A stretch of 64,000 nt of DNA from Cryptomeria japonica. Taxonomy: Eukaryota; Streptophyta; Pinopsida; Cupressales; Cupressaceae. The stretch covers positions 225,237,415 through 225,301,414 of the forward strand of contig NC_081410.1 of NCBI RefSeq assembly GCF_030272615.1, read 5' to 3'. A program made the position numbers and the translations under genes. The notes beneath the pieces were generated by a model. It saw only the letters and a list, made by a program, of their open reading frames with translations, was not told the origin of the DNA and ran no database searches. Shown here piece by piece: positions 60,057 to 64,000 of the stretch (its first letter is position 1; every line of letters begins with the position of its first letter).

Positions 60057-60070
60057 TGGTGAACCCGACG
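60057..60070 (+). other. primer binding site, right Tat copy
   Basis: TGGTGAACCCGACG, as after the left LTR. Confidence 0.6.
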
Positions 60071-60375
60071 TGAATCCAAACACCAAAAAGATCAACTTTT
60101 TTTTTTTAACCAATATCATGTTTGAATGTTGAAAATGTCACACAGGTTATGTTTTTGACACTGTTTTGGCGTGTTTGACATTATTTTGGCGCTATTCACC
60201 CCGTTTCAGTGCTTTTGCCTTCTCTTGTCTTTCCCTTTCTTTTAGTGCGTTTGTGTTAAATAGTGCCTCTATTCAAATGCAGACTAGCGCTATTGTAACA
60301 AAACGTTGTACAAATCACCTTGTAACCAAAAAAAAAAAAGAAAAAAATTAGGCTTGTAGAAGCCCACCAAATAGG

Positions 60376-60477
60376 CGGATTTTACTAACTATTTTTCTCT
60401 TTTGTGCAGATTTAAATTAGATTAAACGGATTTTACTAACTATTTTTCTCTTTTGTGCAGATTTAAATTAGATTAAA
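60376..60477. repeat. 51-bp tandem duplication in the right leader
   Basis: CGGATTTTACTAACTA begins both units (60376 and 60427). The left copy has a single unit near 46034. It shows that the two interiors differ by more than point changes. Confidence 0.85.
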
Positions 60478-61986
60478 AAGTAGATTTATATTTTTTATCA
60501 ACTTGTTTTTGAAGTTGCTTTTAAAAATGAATTCACTTTTTATTTTGGTTTAAAATTAACTTCACATTTCAAATTTGGGCTTTTAAAAAAGAATCACATA
60601 TTTGTTTGGGGCTCTTAAAAAGAATTTCATTGTTCCAAGGTAAAAAGAACCACAAACTTATACAAAAACAACTTTATTTTTTTGCAAGTTAGGAAACAAA
60701 CTTCGTTTTGGTGCTTAAAATCAACAAGGTAAATTTTATTTCTTGCATCAAGATAAAACTCACAATCCACACTTCCATTTTTGGTGCAAATAAAATTCAC
60801 AATCAACTTGTCTCATTTTTAAAGCAATTTTACTTCATGCAAACGTATTTTTCATTAAGTTGACCAGGATTTTCAAATTCTAGTTTACTCAAACAATTGC
60901 CTTTGAAAATTAAAAAGAACACCATGATTGTTGGAGCAACATCTCCAAATACTTAGATCACATTGCAATGATAGATTAAAAAGAACAAGTGTTTTTCATG
61001 CTTGGCACACTTGTGCAAAGAGTTGGTCGAGTGGTCCTACTTCTAACACACACTATCCTCTCCCTTGGCTTTCGTGGTCCTAGGTGCAAGAGAAACGTGT
61101 TAGTAACACTCAAAATTTTATCTTTTTAAGAGAGGTCTGCCAAGAGACACATCACTCTTGGGAACGACCTTGAGCGGTAAATCTTTCGAGCCGCTATAGA
61201 AATCAGGTGAGAGCGAAAGCTGTAGCCTTGGGTATAGCTGTTCCTACAGTGTAACTGGCCGAAAGGACAAATGGGCCCCACCACCAGTTACAAGGCTCTT
61301 AAGTGAGTCACTACAGAATGAACTTATGTCCAAAAACATCGAACATGACTAAACACCTTTAAATAGTATCCCACCTGTTCTATTGATTGAGGATATTTGA
61401 GATATAATTTAGTGCAAGAGCATAGATGGTTTTGCTCCCAAGATACTCACCATACATATTTCCTTGAGTAGAAACATAGCTTTTTGAAAAGTCACTTGTG
61501 GCTTGATAAAAGTGGTGACTCCCCCATCATAGGGATCATCTATTTGTTATGCTTGTGCAAGACTTAGTATATCACATCCTTACCTACCACGGCGGGATTC
61601 ATAAGGTATGCAGTACCAAAGTCGAAGAAATATCAAGATGTGGGCTAAATTTATCACAACTGGCCATTTAACCTTAGGGATAAAAAGTGTTTGAAGTGTG
61701 TTCGTTTTACAGACCTAGTGCAAATTGAGCCAACTTCAGGCTTTGAAAATACACCTTAAAATAAATCTAAAGGAAGGGTCAAAAACAAGTCCAAGGACTG
61801 GGTTGATCTAGACCCATACTCATTTGTGCCTTTGAGGCTACAATTTTGTGTTTGGGTGCTTGCTTTGTTTTCTTGTCAAAGAAAAATCAGAAAATCAATC
61901 CCAAAAACAAAGTATTCATCCAACATCTATCAACACAACCAAAAATACCAAAAACAAAGTGCAAACAACACAGAGTCACAACTTTT
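60478..61986. other. right Tat leader, non-coding part
   Basis: Colinear with 46085-47594. The frame of the small ORF is open back to about 61846 without an upstream ATG. Confidence 0.5.
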
Positions 61987-62370
61987 ATGACCATTCTTCA
62001 CATCTTGCAAAAGAAGAAGCGTCATCAAAATATCAACTTGAAAAGAAAACAATTAAGCTCAAAGGCTTTGATCAAACGAAGGAAATTCTTCTATATCAAT
62101 GGACAAATCTTTGTCTCCCATAGAGTTTTCTTGCGTCACATGTGTCTCTATCTTGAAGGAAAAACAAACGAATTTGATTCCGAATCATTGAACCGCAGAG
62201 CTTTTATGCAATATAGAGCTCTGAGTTATCACAAAACTCAAGGAGGAAAGATTAATCCCAATTTCTTCCCAAACGTCTGCATCACCTATAACACAGCTCG
62301 AGACATACCTCCAACACCTGAAAGGGAAGAGGTAGAGTTTGTCCCATTTTTAACACAAAGTTTTTATTGA
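61987..62370 (+). CDS. conserved ORF upstream of gag, right copy (127 codons)
   Basis: ATG 61987 to TGA 62368-62370, the same length as in the left copy. It differs by a handful of residues (for example LEGKTNEF against LQGKTNEF). It is basic at the N-terminus, with FFYINGQIFVSHRVFLRH in the middle and EEVEFVPFLTQSFY at the end. Unlike the left copy, the frame upstream of the ATG has no stop for 47 codons. Function unknown. Confidence 0.5.
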   Translation: MTILHILQKKKRHQNINLKRKQLSSKALIKRRKFFYINGQIFVSHRVFLRHMCLYLEGKTNEFDSESLNRRAFMQYRALSYHKTQGGKINPNFFPNVCITYNTARDIPPTPEREEVEFVPFLTQSFY

Positions 62371-62819
62371 AGTTGAAAACATTTTCATCCATCATTTCAC
62401 TCATACATCATCACTTCATCATCAATCCGTCCCAACTCTCAAAACATTAAGAGGTTCTTGTCCCAAGTTCTCTTTTAGATATTGCTTGAAATCAAACACA
62501 TCACATCACTTTTTAGATTGTTTCTACATCTAGGATAAGCTCATCCTAAGAGACACATCTATGCAGGTTAAAACTAGTTCATGAGTGAATCCTCTCATTA
62601 CTAGGTAGTTAAATCTGTAACACATCTCAGATTTCTCTACACCTTATCACATCAAAACTTATCAAACAAACAAGCAATTCAAAGAAGGAATTTTGGTTAC
62701 ATCCACCTTAAAAGTGCTAGAGATCCACGTGCAACACAATTCACCAACCATCAACCTTTCATTTCATCAAAAACTCATCATCATCTTCAATCAACTTCAA
62801 ACACAAACTTGCAAACAAA

Positions 62820-63893
62820 ATGGCTCAAACTCGATCACGGTCAAGGCAACGAGAAATAGAAAGAGAAGAAGAAGAAGAGGAAAATCTCAATGAATTTCAA
62901 GAAGCACTTGGAGGAAATGCAGATGATGAAAACCCAAGTACTCCCACTCCTGCAACAATAGAAAGGGCTCAACATAACCCTCTCTTTAACAGACTTTTTG
63001 ATGAAATACTCAGGAGCAATGCGGATGCTCACTTCTTAAGACTTTCTCAAGAAGGAGCAAAACTCCCCTCTAACTTTGATCTTGCCCAATTAAGACAAGC
63101 ATCAGAAAGACAAAGTCGCCATGAAGAGGAAAGAGGTAGAGATCCCATCAGATATAACATTCCTCGAGGTAAACCACCACCTCCTCCTCCAAATGAAATG
63201 GAGATGTTGTGGCAACAGGTCGAGAATCTCGCCCAACAGCTTCATAGTGGTGTCAAGATTAACCAATTTTCACTCAATGACATCTGTCCTTATCCTTTTG
63301 ATAGAAATCTTTATATGCCACCGTTTCCACGCAGATTCGAAACACCCAAATTTGAAAAATATAGGGGAAAGGGAGATCCTCGTGATCATGTCCAAGAATT
63401 TCATTCTGCTTGTCTTGAAGTGGCATATGAAGACACCTACCTAATGCGCCTTTTTCCCCAAAGCTTGGGAGGAACAACCACATCATGGTTTTCCCAACTA
63501 CCAGGTGGCATTAGAACATTTGAGGAACTCATCCAGAAGTTCCTATCTCATTACTCTTATAACATTGAACGCGACATCACCATGGCTGATCTATGCAATA
63601 CCAAACAAAAACCAGGTGAACTATTCTCAGTATTCCTGCAACGATGGCGCCAAATGTCTAGCAGACGTTCTCTTCAGTTACCTGAACGAGAACTAGTGGA
63701 AATTTTCATTTCCAACTTAAACGAAGAAATGGAATTTCACTTGGATGTCAAAGACACAGACTCTTTTAACGATATGATCACCAAGGGTTTAAAATGTGAA
63801 AGGGCACTCATCAAGAAAGGACTCATCAAAATCTTTAATGAACCAAAAGATGGTCCTTGCCCGCGCTTCAATAGTGATAAACCAAACTTCTAG
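62820..63893 (+). pseudogene. gag: gag of the right Tat copy, open for 357 codons
   Basis: ATG 62820; MAQTRSRSRQREIERE, a Glu run, then a PPPPPP stretch and the retrotransposon gag domain (FEKYRGKGDPRDHV...LMRLFPQSLGGTTTSW). The four codons that are TGA in the left copy are CGA here. It ends early at TAG 63891-63893, where the left copy has TGG, and a second TAG (63993-63995) stands where the left copy has CAG. Both changes fit C-to-T deamination in CHG context on one or the other strand. So the right copy is also defective, by different mutations. Confidence 0.85.
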
Positions 63894-64000
63894 AACAATA
63901 ATAAGAATATCGTCAATGATGGGGTTGTGGATGCTTGGACTATCCAAAATGCACAACCTGTGGTTCGATTTGCAGGACAAAATCCTCCACCTTAGAATAA

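Larger units (their letters stand above)
58227..64000 (+). mobile_element. second Tat copy, truncated by the window end
   Basis: LTR, primer site, leader, small ORF and gag repeat the left copy with an offset of about 14.39 kb. Differences from the left copy are much more frequent in the leader and gag than between the two LTRs. The LTR-interior-LTR-interior order indicates a tandem pair formed by recombination between two elements. The third LTR is expected beyond 64000. Confidence 0.85.

Overview
This window looks like gene-poor plant nuclear DNA made almost entirely of layered retrotransposons. The plant assignment rests on a Ty3/gypsy element with the Tat-lineage domain order, Ty1/copia elements with Met-tRNA primer sites, and a plant-type LINE ORF1 (DUF4283-like fold plus zinc knuckle). 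LTRs up to 3.8 kb and the depth of nesting suggest a large genome, perhaps a gymnosperm; I could not verify the species. I see no convincing intact host gene, no tRNA or rRNA gene and no CRISPR array. The only host-gene candidates are short exon-like stretches in the first 2.7 kb.

Layout. 1-4267: low-copy-looking DNA with two possible exon relics and a degenerate tandem repeat. 4268-15463: an old element with about 3.85 kb LTRs around a 3.46 kb interior without recognisable gag or pol (LARD-like), which still carries one decayed acidic reading frame of about 630 codons. 16001-19845: a solo LTR with perfect AGAAG target duplications, containing a row of small hairpins and a long TA tract. 20569-21826: a minus-strand solo LTR with perfect GGTCC duplications. 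22148-23360: a copia-type solo LTR. 23361-27096: AT-rich unassigned DNA with one 144-bp tandem repeat. 27116-29934: a LINE deletion derivative (ORF1 and 3' end, no ORF2) inside a 19-bp target duplication, itself split by a copia-type solo LTR. 30087-40908: a decayed copia element carrying a 3.2 kb LTR-like insertion in integrase, a 333-bp insertion also in integrase, and a 223-bp foldback element in its 3' LTR. 40909-43864: fragments of further LTR elements.

43865-64000: a Tat/Ogre-like gypsy element (LTR, 2.7 kb leader with a small conserved ORF, single-frame gag-pro-pol, 2.5 kb 3' region, LTR), followed directly by the leader and gag of a second copy that shares the middle LTR and runs off the window. 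The left gag-pro-pol has twelve in-frame stops but no frameshift over 2,435 codons, and a lysine in place of the catalytic integrase glutamate. Its two LTRs are nearly identical, so it was probably defective before it inserted and was moved by proteins from another copy.

The genes form no host pathway. The useful content is the insertion order, the target-site duplications, and three less usual coding features: the LARD reading frame, the Tat leader ORF, and a G-patch-like segment after the Tat protease.
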